Assembly (NCBI GenBank): GCA_900548365.1
Contig: URKM01000003.1
Location: 24,609-88,608, forward strand
Length of the DNA: 64,000 nucleotides
From: an uncultured Collinsella sp.
Lineage (GTDB): Bacteria; Actinomycetota; Coriobacteriia; Coriobacteriales; Coriobacteriaceae
Direction: 5' to 3'
In this document: positions 26,684 through 35,317 of the stretch, one piece after another
Layout: each line of letters begins with the position of its first letter
How positions within the stretch are numbered: position 1 is the stretch's first letter
Made by a program: the position numbers and the translations under genes
The notes under the pieces: model-generated
What the model was told of the DNA's origin: nothing
The model's database searches: none
Seen by the model: the letters and a program-made list of their open reading frames with translations, nothing else

Positions 26684-27592
26684 ATGGATATTATGCACCG
26701 CATCGAGACCGCACGTAACCTTACGCCCACCGAGCAGCAGGTCGCCACCACGGCGCTCGCCATGGCGAATCGGCTTAAAGATTACGGCATCAAGGAGTTC
26801 GCCCGCGCCGCCCACGTCTCCATTCCGAGCGTGCATCGCTTCTGCAAGAAGATCGGTCTCGAAGGGTTCAAGGAGCTCAAAATCGAGATCGCCCGCGCCG
26901 AGGCGTTCCGCGAAGGACAACCCCGGGACTTCAACATCAACTTCCCCTTCACCCCGCAAGACGACGGCTCGGCGATGCTCGGCAGGATGTCCACCCTCTA
27001 CGATGCGACGCTTCGCGATACCCGCGCGCTGCTCGACGCCGAAACGATCGACGAGGTCGCCGCGCTCATCGCAAACGCCGAGCACATCAACATCTACACG
27101 CAATCGCATAACCTCTATCCCGCGCAGATGTTTTGCGGCCGGCTGCTCTCCTGCGGCTTCTTCGCCACGTGCTACGACGATCTGGAGCGGCAGGTATGGG
27201 CGGCGCTCGGATCGACCGAGCGCGACGTGTCCGTCCTCATCTCGTACTCGGGCATGGGGCCCAACCTGTCCACGATCGTCCCCATCCTCACCGAGCGAAA
27301 CGTACCGAGTGTGCTCATCGGCACGTCCCAGGCGCAGCGGCTCAACCCCGCGCTCAGCCATTACCTCTACGTCAGCGACCTTGAACGGCCCCAGGACCGC
27401 ATCGCCCAGTTCGCCAGCCACATCGCGGTCCAATACGTGCTCGATGTGCTCTTCTGCTGCGCGTTCACGCATGATTGGGACAGCAACATGGCCGCGCTCG
27501 CCAGCGCCATCCCCTACACCAAGCTCACGCCCGGCCTGCATCGCTTTCCCGGGGCGCCCAACGACATGGAGTTTCTCGATTCGCCGCAGTAA
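26684..27592 (+). CDS. RpiR/MurR-type transcriptional regulator (HTH + SIS)
   Basis: A 302-residue regulator with an N-terminal RpiR helix-turn-helix (LTPTEQQVATTALAMAN; then IKEFARAAHVSIPSVHRFCK, residues 35-55) and a C-terminal SIS sugar-phosphate-binding domain (INIYTQSHNLYPAQMF; VSVLISYSGMGPNLSTI; VPSVLIGTSQ). Such proteins sense phosphosugars and control sugar-use genes. It is divergent from the EIIBC permease, so that gene is the likely target. ATG 26684 is preferred because GGAG lies eight bases upstream; the frame is open twelve codons further. No terminator is visible before the convergent luxS gene 38 bases away. Confidence 0.88.
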   Translation: MDIMHRIETARNLTPTEQQVATTALAMANRLKDYGIKEFARAAHVSIPSVHRFCKKIGLEGFKELKIEIARAEAFREGQPRDFNINFPFTPQDDGSAMLGRMSTLYDATLRDTRALLDAETIDEVAALIANAEHINIYTQSHNLYPAQMFCGRLLSCGFFATCYDDLERQVWAALGSTERDVSVLISYSGMGPNLSTIVPILTERNVPSVLIGTSQAQRLNPALSHYLYVSDLERPQDRIAQFASHIAVQYVLDVLFCCAFTHDWDSNMAALASAIPYTKLTPGLHRFPGAPNDMEFLDSPQ

Positions 27593-27630
27593 CCCCGCGA
27601 GCCGCAGGGCCGCCCCGCGCGCTTGCCGTT

Positions 27631-28119
27631 CTAGTACGCGAGATGCGCCTCATCCGCGCAAAGAAGCGTCCCATCGAGGTAGCGGCCGGCAAGCCAGCGC
27701 GCCATGGGCAGATTCTGGTCCAGATAGTTGCCGCACTCCTCGGGACGGGCGCCGGGGATCTCCCCCTCGAACCCGCGCACGAACTCGAAGAGGCCCGTCA
27801 CCAGGGGCAGAATATCGCTCGACGACACCTCGCCGAACACGACGAGGTAGAAGCCCGTGCGACAACCCATCGGCCCGAAATACACCACGCGCGAGGACCA
27901 CTCGGGATCGTTGCGCAGATAGGTGGCCCCCAGATGCTCGATGGTGTGCAGCTCCGCCGTGTTCATAACCGGCTGACGATTGGGGGCAGTAAGACGCAAG
28001 TCGAAGGTGGTCACCGCCGCGCCCGTAGCCGGATCCCGATCGACCCGGGATACGTAGACGCCGGGCTCCAGCGTCAGGTGGTCAACGGTAAAGCTCGCGA
28101 TCTTTTCCATCTCCGTCAT
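27631..28119 (-). CDS. luxS: S-ribosylhomocysteine lyase
   Basis: A 162-residue metalloenzyme that splits S-ribosylhomocysteine into homocysteine and DPD, the precursor of autoinducer-2. The metal ligands are H58 and H62 in ELHTIEHLG and the cysteine in EECGNYLDQN; the catalytic cysteine is in GPMGCRTGFY. It recycles homocysteine for the MetH of the same window. I chose ATG 28119 with AAGGAG ten bases upstream; a GTG three codons earlier is an alternative. Length is normal (150-165). Confidence 0.96.
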   Translation of the reverse strand: MTEMEKIASFTVDHLTLEPGVYVSRVDRDPATGAAVTTFDLRLTAPNRQPVMNTAELHTIEHLGATYLRNDPEWSSRVVYFGPMGCRTGFYLVVFGEVSSSDILPLVTGLFEFVRGFEGEIPGARPEECGNYLDQNLPMARWLAGRYLDGTLLCADEAHLAY

Positions 28120-28158
28120 GGTCGGCACGCTCCTTCGCTCGAAAACTGCTGCATCAGG

Positions 28159-28204
28159 ATTCTACTCCGATGCGGCGGCCACATTCTACTCCGATGCTGC
28201 GGCC
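28159..28204. repeat. 22-base direct repeat upstream of luxS
   Basis: ATTCTACTCCGATGCGGCGG (with CC) occurs at 28159 and again at 28183 with one change. It fills most of the 94 bases between the luxS start and the YitT stop. Confidence 0.7.
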
Positions 28205-28213
28205 TCGTATGCG

Positions 28214-29080
28214 CTATTCCGTCCGCTCCTCGCAGGGATCAAGGCTCTCCCTCGCCTGCAACCGCGGCAAACGGCGTTCCCGCAGGGCTTCCGCAAGCTC
28301 CTCGATGTGATCCCAGGAGATCTCTCCGACGATATCGATCACCGCCGACGAGATGGTCACGGTGACGAGCGACCAAGCGATACGCTCGAACGGGATATAG
28401 CTCAACGAGAGCGCCAGGACGGAGAGGTCTGTAAACAGATAGCAGCGGCCGACCCGCCAGCCCGTGACCTTCGAGATCGACAAGGCAAGCGCATCGTCTC
28501 CGCCGGCAGACCCGCCCTGGCGAACCACCAGCCCGACGCCGACGCCGACGAATAACCCGCCCAGCACCGCGGCGACGAGCGGATCCCCCGAGAAATCCGG
28601 CAGCAAGGGAGGAAAGCTCTCCCATACACGGTAAAAGCCGGCAACAGCGGCGGTGGCGATAGCCGACCAACCCAGGAACCTGCCGCCCAGCAGCTTGAGC
28701 GCCACCGCATAGCATATGATGTCGAGCACCGGCGACGCGATGGAGGACGGGATTCCGAACCACTTGTTCAAAAATAGCATGAAGCCGATGACGCCGCCCT
28801 CGGTGATGCCGGTGACCTCGTGGATGTTGTGCACGCCAAACGTAAAGATCGCCGCACCCAGCAGCACGATGCCCAGTTTTTTGAAAAAGCGCTGCAGGCG
28901 GCGAGGACCTGCCGGCTGCGTCGAACTCCCGTCGAGCTGCAACGGGCCGGCGTCCCCTCGCCCCGCGTCGGCCGCGTCCGCACCCTCCATGCGGAGGCCG
29001 CCCTCCGACGCGCCCGCGCCCTCGTCATGCAGCGACGAAGTCGACTCCGCCAGCCCGGACGTCTCAATCTCGGTATTCAT
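28214..29080 (-). CDS. YitT family membrane protein
   Basis: A 288-residue inner-membrane protein of the YitT (DUF161/DUF2179) family, whose transport role is not established. After a 60-residue low-complexity acidic N-terminus come about five helices: LGIVLLGAAIFTFGVHNI, the conserved GITEGGVIGFMLFLNKWFGI loop, SPVLDIICYAVALKLLGG, and the second conserved loop VVRQGGSAGGDDALALSIS. The usual C-terminal cytoplasmic DUF2179 domain is missing; instead the chain ends with a short charged tail. The ATG follows TAGCAACATG context with a weak GGGGA ribosome binding site. It is probably transcribed with luxS downstream, though a 94-base repeat-bearing gap separates them. Confidence 0.85.
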   Translation of the reverse strand: MNTEIETSGLAESTSSLHDEGAGASEGGLRMEGADAADAGRGDAGPLQLDGSSTQPAGPRRLQRFFKKLGIVLLGAAIFTFGVHNIHEVTGITEGGVIGFMLFLNKWFGIPSSIASPVLDIICYAVALKLLGGRFLGWSAIATAAVAGFYRVWESFPPLLPDFSGDPLVAAVLGGLFVGVGVGLVVRQGGSAGGDDALALSISKVTGWRVGRCYLFTDLSVLALSLSYIPFERIAWSLVTVTISSAVIDIVGEISWDHIEELAEALRERRLPRLQARESLDPCEERTE

Positions 29081-29719
29081 GTTGCTATCTCCCCACTAGC
29101 TTGTTATCGACCAGCCTACTGAACGCCCGGCTTCCATACAAGAGCCCTCGCAAGAGAACACGACAGCTTCATATGTCCGATTTCGGACTATTTTGTTTGT
29201 TGAGAACCGTAAGCACAGCCAAACTGCATAGAATCAAGCTGTTCCTGAATATAGTTATTACACTGTTGTTGATTAACTTAATTTCAATCTCACGCAGGCA
29301 ATCGCCGTGGCATTAAATGTCACTTTTGAGTCCTTAAGGTACCCGCATTATTGATCCTGCACGCATTTCGAGACTCGAATCTTGCCCCCGAACGAGCCGA
29401 CTCGCATCCATCCCCTACTTAACAAGGCGATATACCACGAGATAATACCCTTCTGTGGAGGAATGTCCGGCTTCCGGTTTATACAAACGGGAAGCCGGAC
29501 AGGCAAAAGACTCATTTTGAGCATTTAGTGCCACGGGTCCCGAAACCGCAGCCAAAACCGCCCCCATACGTGCCTCAGGCACGGGCAGCGATTTGCCTCA
29601 AGCCGGAAAAGGCGATGCCGCGCGCTCCCCTCCCTCGCCGCGCACCCATCAGACCGCGCCGCACGCTCCCTTACCCTCGCAGCGCGTCAATCGGACCGCG
29701 CAGCACGCTCCACCAGGCC
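29081..29719. other. Non-coding gap with a hairpin and degenerate repeats
   Basis: This 639-base stretch between brnQ and the YitT gene has an AT-rich part (about 29150-29330) that probably holds the YitT promoter. A 12 bp inverted repeat, TGTCCGGCTTCC / GGAAGCCGGACA, lies at 29463-29500 with a 13-base loop and no T run. At 29618-29735 there are three degenerate copies (36-42 bases) of a GC-rich unit around CCGCGC-GCACGCTCC. I see no believable gene. Confidence 0.5.
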
Positions 29720-31039
29720 TCACGACGCGTCGCGCCCGCGTGCGAGTCGCGCATGCACGATGCCGGCCAGCGCACCGATCAACGAAGGAATCACCCATCC
29801 CATACCGAATGAAGCCAGCGGTATCGCATCGAACGGCAACCACGTGCCGGGAAGGAACGCATCGCGGACGCTGGTCGCAACGCTCACCAGCGCCGCGGCG
29901 CCAACGACCCACGGCCATACCTGCGGCACGCGATCGCATGCCTTGTGGAGCATTCCCATGAGTACGAGCACAATCGAGATGGGGTACAGCGCGTTGAGCA
30001 GCGGAACCGAGAAAGTCAGAATGGCATCGAGGCCGAAGTTCGAGACCGCGCAGGAGAAAACAGCGAAACCAAGAGCCCAGACCTTATAGGGGACCTTCGG
30101 CAACACGCTGGCAAAATACGTCCCGCAGCAACTGATGAGTCCGATGCATACGTTGAGGCACGCCAGCAAGAAGATGGCCGCCACCAACACGAGACCGATC
30201 GTTCCGAAGTGCATCGAGGCGGAAGCGCTCAAGATAGCGGCGCCGTTCGTGAGGCCGGGATCGGACACGCTGAGATTCGCGCCCACGACCGCCAGTCCGC
30301 AATAGATGAGCGCCATGAGGATACCGGCGAGCAATCCAGCGCGCGAGACCTCGCGCGTCAGGCCGGCATCGCTCGTAACACCGAGCTCGCGGATGTTCGT
30401 GGCGATCACGATACCGAACGTCAGCGATGCGAGCAGGTCCATAGTCTGGTACCCCACGAGGAAACCCTGCAAGCCGGGGGCGGATGCATACGATGCTTGC
30501 GCCGCCGCGATTCCCTCGGGAGCCGGATTGAACAGGGCGGCACCGGTCACTGCGACGATCAGGGCGATGAGCGCAGGGCCCGTCACATGGCCGAGCAGCC
30601 GGGTGAGGCGCCCGGGATGCATGGCGAGCAGATAGGCCGCGATGAAAAAGAGAACGGAGAACACCAGGCGCCCCATCTTAAGCGACACGCCCGCCGGCAA
30701 CAGAGGCTGCAACATCTCGAAGGATGTCGACGAGGTGCGCGGAATCGCCAGGCACGGACCGATCGCCAGGTAGACCGCCGCTACGAACACGCTTGCGAAC
30801 ACGGGGTGCACGCGCGATGCCAGGTCGCGAATCGTCCCGGCAAGCGCGACGGCGACGATACCGAGCACCGGCAAGCCAATCCCCGCTGCCAGAAACCCCA
30901 CCATAGCGGGCACGCCGTCGGCACCCGCCTGCAAGCCAACCAACGGCGGAAGGATGAGGTTGCCCGCGCCGAAAAACATCGAGAAGAGCGTGATTCCCAC
31001 GAAGATCGACTGCCGAGGGCTCAAGGATTGTCTTTCCAT
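29720..31039 (-). CDS. brnQ: Branched-chain amino acid:cation symporter
   Basis: A 439-residue inner-membrane transporter for leucine, isoleucine and valine (LIVCS family). It starts MERQSLSPRQSIFVGITLFSMFFGAGNLILPP, cut here at the helix that is the family hallmark (MFFGAGNLIFPP), and has about twelve hydrophobic segments. The length equals that of E. coli BrnQ. GGAG lies six bases before ATG 31039; the open frame continues 37 codons upstream but with non-coding composition. It diverges from nrdA across about 200 bases that hold a perfect palindrome at 31126-31148. Confidence 0.92.
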   Translation of the reverse strand: MERQSLSPRQSIFVGITLFSMFFGAGNLILPPLVGLQAGADGVPAMVGFLAAGIGLPVLGIVAVALAGTIRDLASRVHPVFASVFVAAVYLAIGPCLAIPRTSSTSFEMLQPLLPAGVSLKMGRLVFSVLFFIAAYLLAMHPGRLTRLLGHVTGPALIALIVAVTGAALFNPAPEGIAAAQASYASAPGLQGFLVGYQTMDLLASLTFGIVIATNIRELGVTSDAGLTREVSRAGLLAGILMALIYCGLAVVGANLSVSDPGLTNGAAILSASASMHFGTIGLVLVAAIFLLACLNVCIGLISCCGTYFASVLPKVPYKVWALGFAVFSCAVSNFGLDAILTFSVPLLNALYPISIVLVLMGMLHKACDRVPQVWPWVVGAAALVSVATSVRDAFLPGTWLPFDAIPLASFGMGWVIPSLIGALAGIVHARLARGRDAS

Positions 31040-31125
31040 GTCCGCTCCGTTCATGCCGTAACGTATCGATATAACCGTACACTCTATCAAACTCGCGGCC
31101 CCGCGCCCGCGGCGGGCGCGAGATG

Positions 31126-31148
31126 GCAAGCGCATATATCGCGCTTGC
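31126..31148. promoter_or_regulatory. Perfect 8-base-arm palindrome between brnQ and nrdA
   Basis: GCAAGCGC and GCGCTTGC flank an ATATATC centre. It is placed about 100 bases before nrdA and 90 before brnQ. It could be an operator for either gene. It does not fit the known NrdR box well. Confidence 0.4.
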
Positions 31149-31245
31149 AAGGAGCGCGACTTTCCCCTCCGTTAATTGATACGGTTTTGGTAGCATAGTT
31201 AGCCATGTGAAACGCCTTGCCACGCAACCCGAAAGGATGCGCACC

Positions 31246-33801
31246 ATGCACAACAACACGTCAGGCGAAGCCCCGGTGGGCTGCGACATGATAACCAAGC
31301 GAGACGGACGCGTCGAAGCGTACGATGGCGCCAAAATACGCATCGCCATGCAGCGGGCCTTCGGGGACCTCGCCCGGCAGGCAACCGACGACCAGCTCGA
31401 CGCGCTGCTCTCTTCCGTAGAGGCGTCCATGTCGGCCTGCGGCGCCTGCAGCGTCGAGGAGATCCAGGACCTGGTGGAGCGGACCCTCATGGAGCACGGC
31501 CACTATGATGTGGCAAAGGCGTACATCCTGTACCGCCACAAGCGCGCCGAACAGCGCGACCTGCGCGCAGCGCTCGCCCGCAGCGTCGGGGACCCCGCGC
31601 TCGCATCTGTTTTCGAGCGCATCGCCCGCGACTTCCCCGAGCCCGCCTACAGCCTCGAGCAGCTCGACCATCGCTTCCAATCGTTCTCGAAGCCAGGCAT
31701 GCCCGTCGCGGACCGCCTCGCGTCGCTCACCAAGGCTGCCGTCGAGCTCACCTCCCAGGAGGCGCCGCGCTGGGAGCTCGTCGCCGGGCGCCTGCTCGCG
31801 TTCTCCGCTCACCGCGCGCTCGCCGAAACCGAGTCGCGGCTCGGACTGCACACCCTCTACGACAAGATCCGCTACCTCACCGATGAGGGCCTGTACGGTT
31901 CCTATATCCCCGAGGGCTACTCGCGAGCCGAAATCGACCAGGCCCGCCTGTTCATCGACGACGCCCGCGACGAGCTATTCACCTACGCCGGCCTCGACCT
32001 CGTGCTCAAACGCTATACCGTCCGCTCGCACGATCACGAGCTGCTCGAGAGCCCGCAAGAGATGTACCTGGGCATCGCGCTCCACCTGGCCCTCCGGGAA
32101 AAGACCAACCGCATGCAGTGGGTCAAGCGCTTCTACGACATGCTGTCGCGCCTCGAGGTCACGATGGCGACGCCGACCCTCTCGAATGCCCGCAAGCCCT
32201 ACCACCAGCTCTCGAGCTGCTTCATCGACACGGTGCCCGACAGCCTCACCGGCATCTACCGCAGCATCGACAACTTCGCGCAGGTGTCGAAATACGGCGG
32301 CGGCATGGGTATGTACCTCGGCAAGGTCCGCGCGACCGGCGGTTCGATCCGAGGCTTCTCCGGCGTCGCGGGCGGCGTGATCCGGTGGATCCGCGTCATC
32401 AACGATACCGCCGTCGCGGTCGACCAGCTCGGCATGCGCCAGGGCGCCGTCGCGGTCTACCTCGATGCCTGGCACCGCGACCTGCCCGAATTCCTGCAGC
32501 TGCGCACCAACAACGGCGACGACCGCATGAAGGCGCACGACGTCTTCCCCGCCATCTGCTATCCCGACCTCTTCTGGCGCATGGCCGACGAGGACCTCGA
32601 CCAGGCCTGGCACCTCATGTGCCCGCACGACATCCTCACGGTGAAGGGCTACGCGCTGGAGGACTACTACGGAGCGGAATGGGAGCGCCGTTACCTTGAC
32701 TGCATCGCCGACCCGCGCATCCCCAAGCGCACCCTCTCGATCAAGGACCTTATCCGACTCATCCTGAAGAGCGCCGTCGAGACCGGCACGCCGTTCACCT
32801 TCAACCGCGACGCCGTGAACCGCGCGAACCCCAATCCGCAGACGGGCATCATCTACTGCTCGAATCTGTGCACGGAGATCGCCCAGAACATGAGCGCGAT
32901 CGAGGAGGTTTCGACCGAGGTCGTGACCGAGGACGGAGACACCGTGGTGGTCAAGACCACGCGCCCCGGCGACTTCGTCGTATGCAACCTGGCGAGCCTG
33001 TCGCTCGGCCGCCTGCCCGTGACAGATGCACCCAAGCTGCGCGAGACCGTGCGCACCGTGGTCCGCGCGCTCGACAACGTGATCGACCTCAACTACTACA
33101 TGCTCCCCTACGCCGAGATCACCACCAAGCGCTACCGCGCGATCGGCCTGGGCGTCTCCGGATACCACCATATGCTCGCGATCAACGGCATCCCCTGGGA
33201 AAGCGAACAGCACCTCGAATTCGTCGACCGCGTCTTCGAGGACATCAACCGCTATGCCATCGAGGCTTCCTGCGACCTCGCCGCCGAGCGCGGCGCCTAC
33301 GGCCTCTTCGAAGGCAGCGACTGGCAGACCGGCGCGTACTTCGAAAAGCGCGGCTACGCCGGCGTGGCCTGGCGCGAGCTCGCGGATCGCGTGGCCGCGC
33401 AGGGCATGCGCAACGGCTATCTGCTCGCCGTCGCCCCCACCAGCTCGACCTCGATTCTCTCCGGCACCACCGCCGGCATCGACCCGGTCATGCGGAAGTT
33501 CTTCCTGGAAGAGAAGAAGGGCAGCATGCTGCCGCGCGTCGCGCCCGAGCTCTCCCCCGCCACGTACTGGTATTACAAGCCCGCGCATCTCATCGATCAG
33601 ATGTGGAGCGTCCGAGCCGCCGGCGTCCGCCAGCGCCATATCGACCAGGCGCAATCGATGAACCTCTACATCACCAACGATTACACCATGCGCCAGGTGC
33701 TCGACCTCTACCTCGAAGCATGGCGCCACGGGGTCAAGACGATTTACTATGTTCGAAGCAAGTCCCTCGAAGTCGAGGAATGCGAGAGCTGCTCCAGCTG
33801 A
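31246..33801 (+). CDS. nrdA: Class Ia ribonucleotide reductase, alpha subunit
   Basis: An 851-residue subunit that holds the active site reducing ribonucleoside diphosphates. An ATP-cone for allosteric control is at residues 15-105 (KRDGRVEAYDGAKIRIAMQR). The catalytic domain has C325 in LSSCFIDTVP, the NPNPQTGIIYCSNLCTEI segment with the second active-site cysteine, and the Gly-rich radical-site region. The C-terminus has the redox pair C846 and C849 in EECESCSS that accepts electrons from thioredoxin; the CxxC spacing is shorter than in E. coli. ATG 31246 lies nine bases after GAAAGG. nrdB follows after 207 bases; I see no third gene between them. Confidence 0.95.
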   Translation: MHNNTSGEAPVGCDMITKRDGRVEAYDGAKIRIAMQRAFGDLARQATDDQLDALLSSVEASMSACGACSVEEIQDLVERTLMEHGHYDVAKAYILYRHKRAEQRDLRAALARSVGDPALASVFERIARDFPEPAYSLEQLDHRFQSFSKPGMPVADRLASLTKAAVELTSQEAPRWELVAGRLLAFSAHRALAETESRLGLHTLYDKIRYLTDEGLYGSYIPEGYSRAEIDQARLFIDDARDELFTYAGLDLVLKRYTVRSHDHELLESPQEMYLGIALHLALREKTNRMQWVKRFYDMLSRLEVTMATPTLSNARKPYHQLSSCFIDTVPDSLTGIYRSIDNFAQVSKYGGGMGMYLGKVRATGGSIRGFSGVAGGVIRWIRVINDTAVAVDQLGMRQGAVAVYLDAWHRDLPEFLQLRTNNGDDRMKAHDVFPAICYPDLFWRMADEDLDQAWHLMCPHDILTVKGYALEDYYGAEWERRYLDCIADPRIPKRTLSIKDLIRLILKSAVETGTPFTFNRDAVNRANPNPQTGIIYCSNLCTEIAQNMSAIEEVSTEVVTEDGDTVVVKTTRPGDFVVCNLASLSLGRLPVTDAPKLRETVRTVVRALDNVIDLNYYMLPYAEITTKRYRAIGLGVSGYHHMLAINGIPWESEQHLEFVDRVFEDINRYAIEASCDLAAERGAYGLFEGSDWQTGAYFEKRGYAGVAWRELADRVAAQGMRNGYLLAVAPTSSTSILSGTTAGIDPVMRKFFLEEKKGSMLPRVAPELSPATYWYYKPAHLIDQMWSVRAAGVRQRHIDQAQSMNLYITNDYTMRQVLDLYLEAWRHGVKTIYYVRSKSLEVEECESCSS

Positions 33802-34008
33802 TTCGGCTTTCACGTTGGAAGCCCGGCCTCGCGGACGCCGGGGCCACGTCGAGGCGGAGCCTTCCGTACCACTGCCTCGCAGAAGCCCCCCGGCGCCCCG
33901 TCTCGCCGGCCGACCATCGCGCAGACACCGAGACGGCTCCATATCGACCCCATCGACCCGCCCTCGACCCGCTCGCAAACCGCCCGCAACCCACCCAAGG
34001 AGGCACCC

Positions 34009-35067
34009 ATGACGCTTGACGCCACCGCCCAGCTGGTCCGCAAGCCGCTTTTCAACCCGGATGGCCCGACCGACGTCGCCGCCCGGCGTATGATCGGCGG
34101 CGACACCACCAATCTCAACGATTTCAACAACCTCAAGTATCCCTGGGTTTCAAGCTGGTATCGCCAGGCCATGAACAACTTCTGGATCCCAGAGGAAATC
34201 AACCTCATGCAGGACGTGAAGGACTATCCGAACCTCTCCGCCGATGAGCGCGCGGCATACGACAAGATCTTGTCATTCCTCGTCTTCCTCGACTCGCTCC
34301 AGACCGCCAACCTGCCCAATATCAGCGAGTACATCACCGCAAACGAAGTCAATCTCTGCCTGCATATCCAAGCCTTCCAGGAATGCGTGCACAGCCAGAG
34401 CTACAGCTACATGCTCGACACCATCTGCAGTCCCGAGCAGCGCAACGACATCCTCTACCAGTGGAAGACCGATGAGCGCCTGCTCGCGCGCAACACCTTC
34501 ATCGGTGATCGCTACAACGAGTTCCAAGACAAAAAGGACGGCCGCACCTTGCTCAAGGTGCTGATGGCGAACTACATCCTCGAAGGCGTGTACTTCTATT
34601 CCGGCTTCATGTTCTTCTACAACCTCGCGCGCATGGGCAAGATGCCCGGCAGCGCCCAGGAGATCCGCTACATCAATCGCGATGAGAACACGCACCTGTG
34701 GCTGTTCCGCAGCATCATCTTGGAGCTGCAGAAAGAGGAGCCGCAGCTCTTTACCGAAGAGAGCGTTGCCGAACTCCGTGCGATGCTGGAGGAGGGCGTG
34801 CGCCAGGAGATCGCGTGGGGCCATTACGTGGTCGGCGACCGCATCCCCGGCCTAACCAAGCAGATGGTGACGGACTACATTCGCTATCTCGGCAACCTGC
34901 GTTGGAGCTCGCTGGGCTACGGGCATCTCTACGAGGACAATCAACGCGAGCCCGCCGACATGGCCTGGGTATCGCAATACAGCAACGCGAACATGGTGAA
35001 GACCGACTTCTTCGAAGCGAAATCAACGGCCTACGCCAAATCGACCGCGCTTGTGGACGACCTGTAA
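34009..35067 (+). CDS. nrdB: Class Ia ribonucleotide reductase, beta subunit
   Basis: A 352-residue ferritin-like subunit that holds the diiron-tyrosyl cofactor. Helix motifs carry the iron ligands: DSLQTANLPNISEYIT and HIQAFQECVHSQSYSYMLD (E and H of E-x-x-H), and INRDENTHLWLFRSII. The radical tyrosine is likely in HSQSYSYML. The C-terminal tail ends FFEAKSTAYAKSTALVDDL, which docks on NrdA. AAGGAGG lies five bases before the ATG. A terminator follows. It forms an operon with nrdA. Confidence 0.95.
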   Translation: MTLDATAQLVRKPLFNPDGPTDVAARRMIGGDTTNLNDFNNLKYPWVSSWYRQAMNNFWIPEEINLMQDVKDYPNLSADERAAYDKILSFLVFLDSLQTANLPNISEYITANEVNLCLHIQAFQECVHSQSYSYMLDTICSPEQRNDILYQWKTDERLLARNTFIGDRYNEFQDKKDGRTLLKVLMANYILEGVYFYSGFMFFYNLARMGKMPGSAQEIRYINRDENTHLWLFRSIILELQKEEPQLFTEESVAELRAMLEEGVRQEIAWGHYVVGDRIPGLTKQMVTDYIRYLGNLRWSSLGYGHLYEDNQREPADMAWVSQYSNANMVKTDFFEAKSTAYAKSTALVDDL

Positions 35068-35129
35068 GGTCCGCAACACCCTGCCCGTTCGCTTCAGCAA
35101 CGCTCCCCGGCCATTCGCACGGGAGCCAT

Positions 35130-35178
35130 ACGAGCCGCGCCTGCACATCGTCATCGCGATGCGGACGCGGCTCGTTTT
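35130..35178 (+). terminator. Terminator of nrdAB
   Basis: ACGAGCCGCG and CGCGGCTCGT form a 10 bp stem with a 26-base loop, followed by TTTC. The U run is short. Confidence 0.65.
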
Positions 35179-35245
35179 CGAATCGATGCTGAATTGGGCG
35201 GCCTTGGGGTGGAGTGCTGCAAGAGTGCCCGCAGAGCAGCGGTCC

Positions 35246-35284
35246 ATAAAAATAGGGATGGAGCCCGTAGGCCCCATCCCTATT
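35246..35284 (-). terminator. Terminator of the family-20 glycosidase gene
   Basis: Reading leftward, AATAGGGATGGGG and CTCCATCCCTATT form a 12-13 bp stem with a short loop, followed by TTTTTATGG. It lies 34 bases past the stop. Confidence 0.93.
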
Positions 35285-35317
35285 GCCCTATATAAGCACG
35301 ACGCCTAGGCGCTGATC

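Noticed and set aside
29101..29316. A 71-codon ORF in the brnQ-YitT gap
   Set aside because: It lies in AT-rich probable promoter DNA and lacks a start signal.
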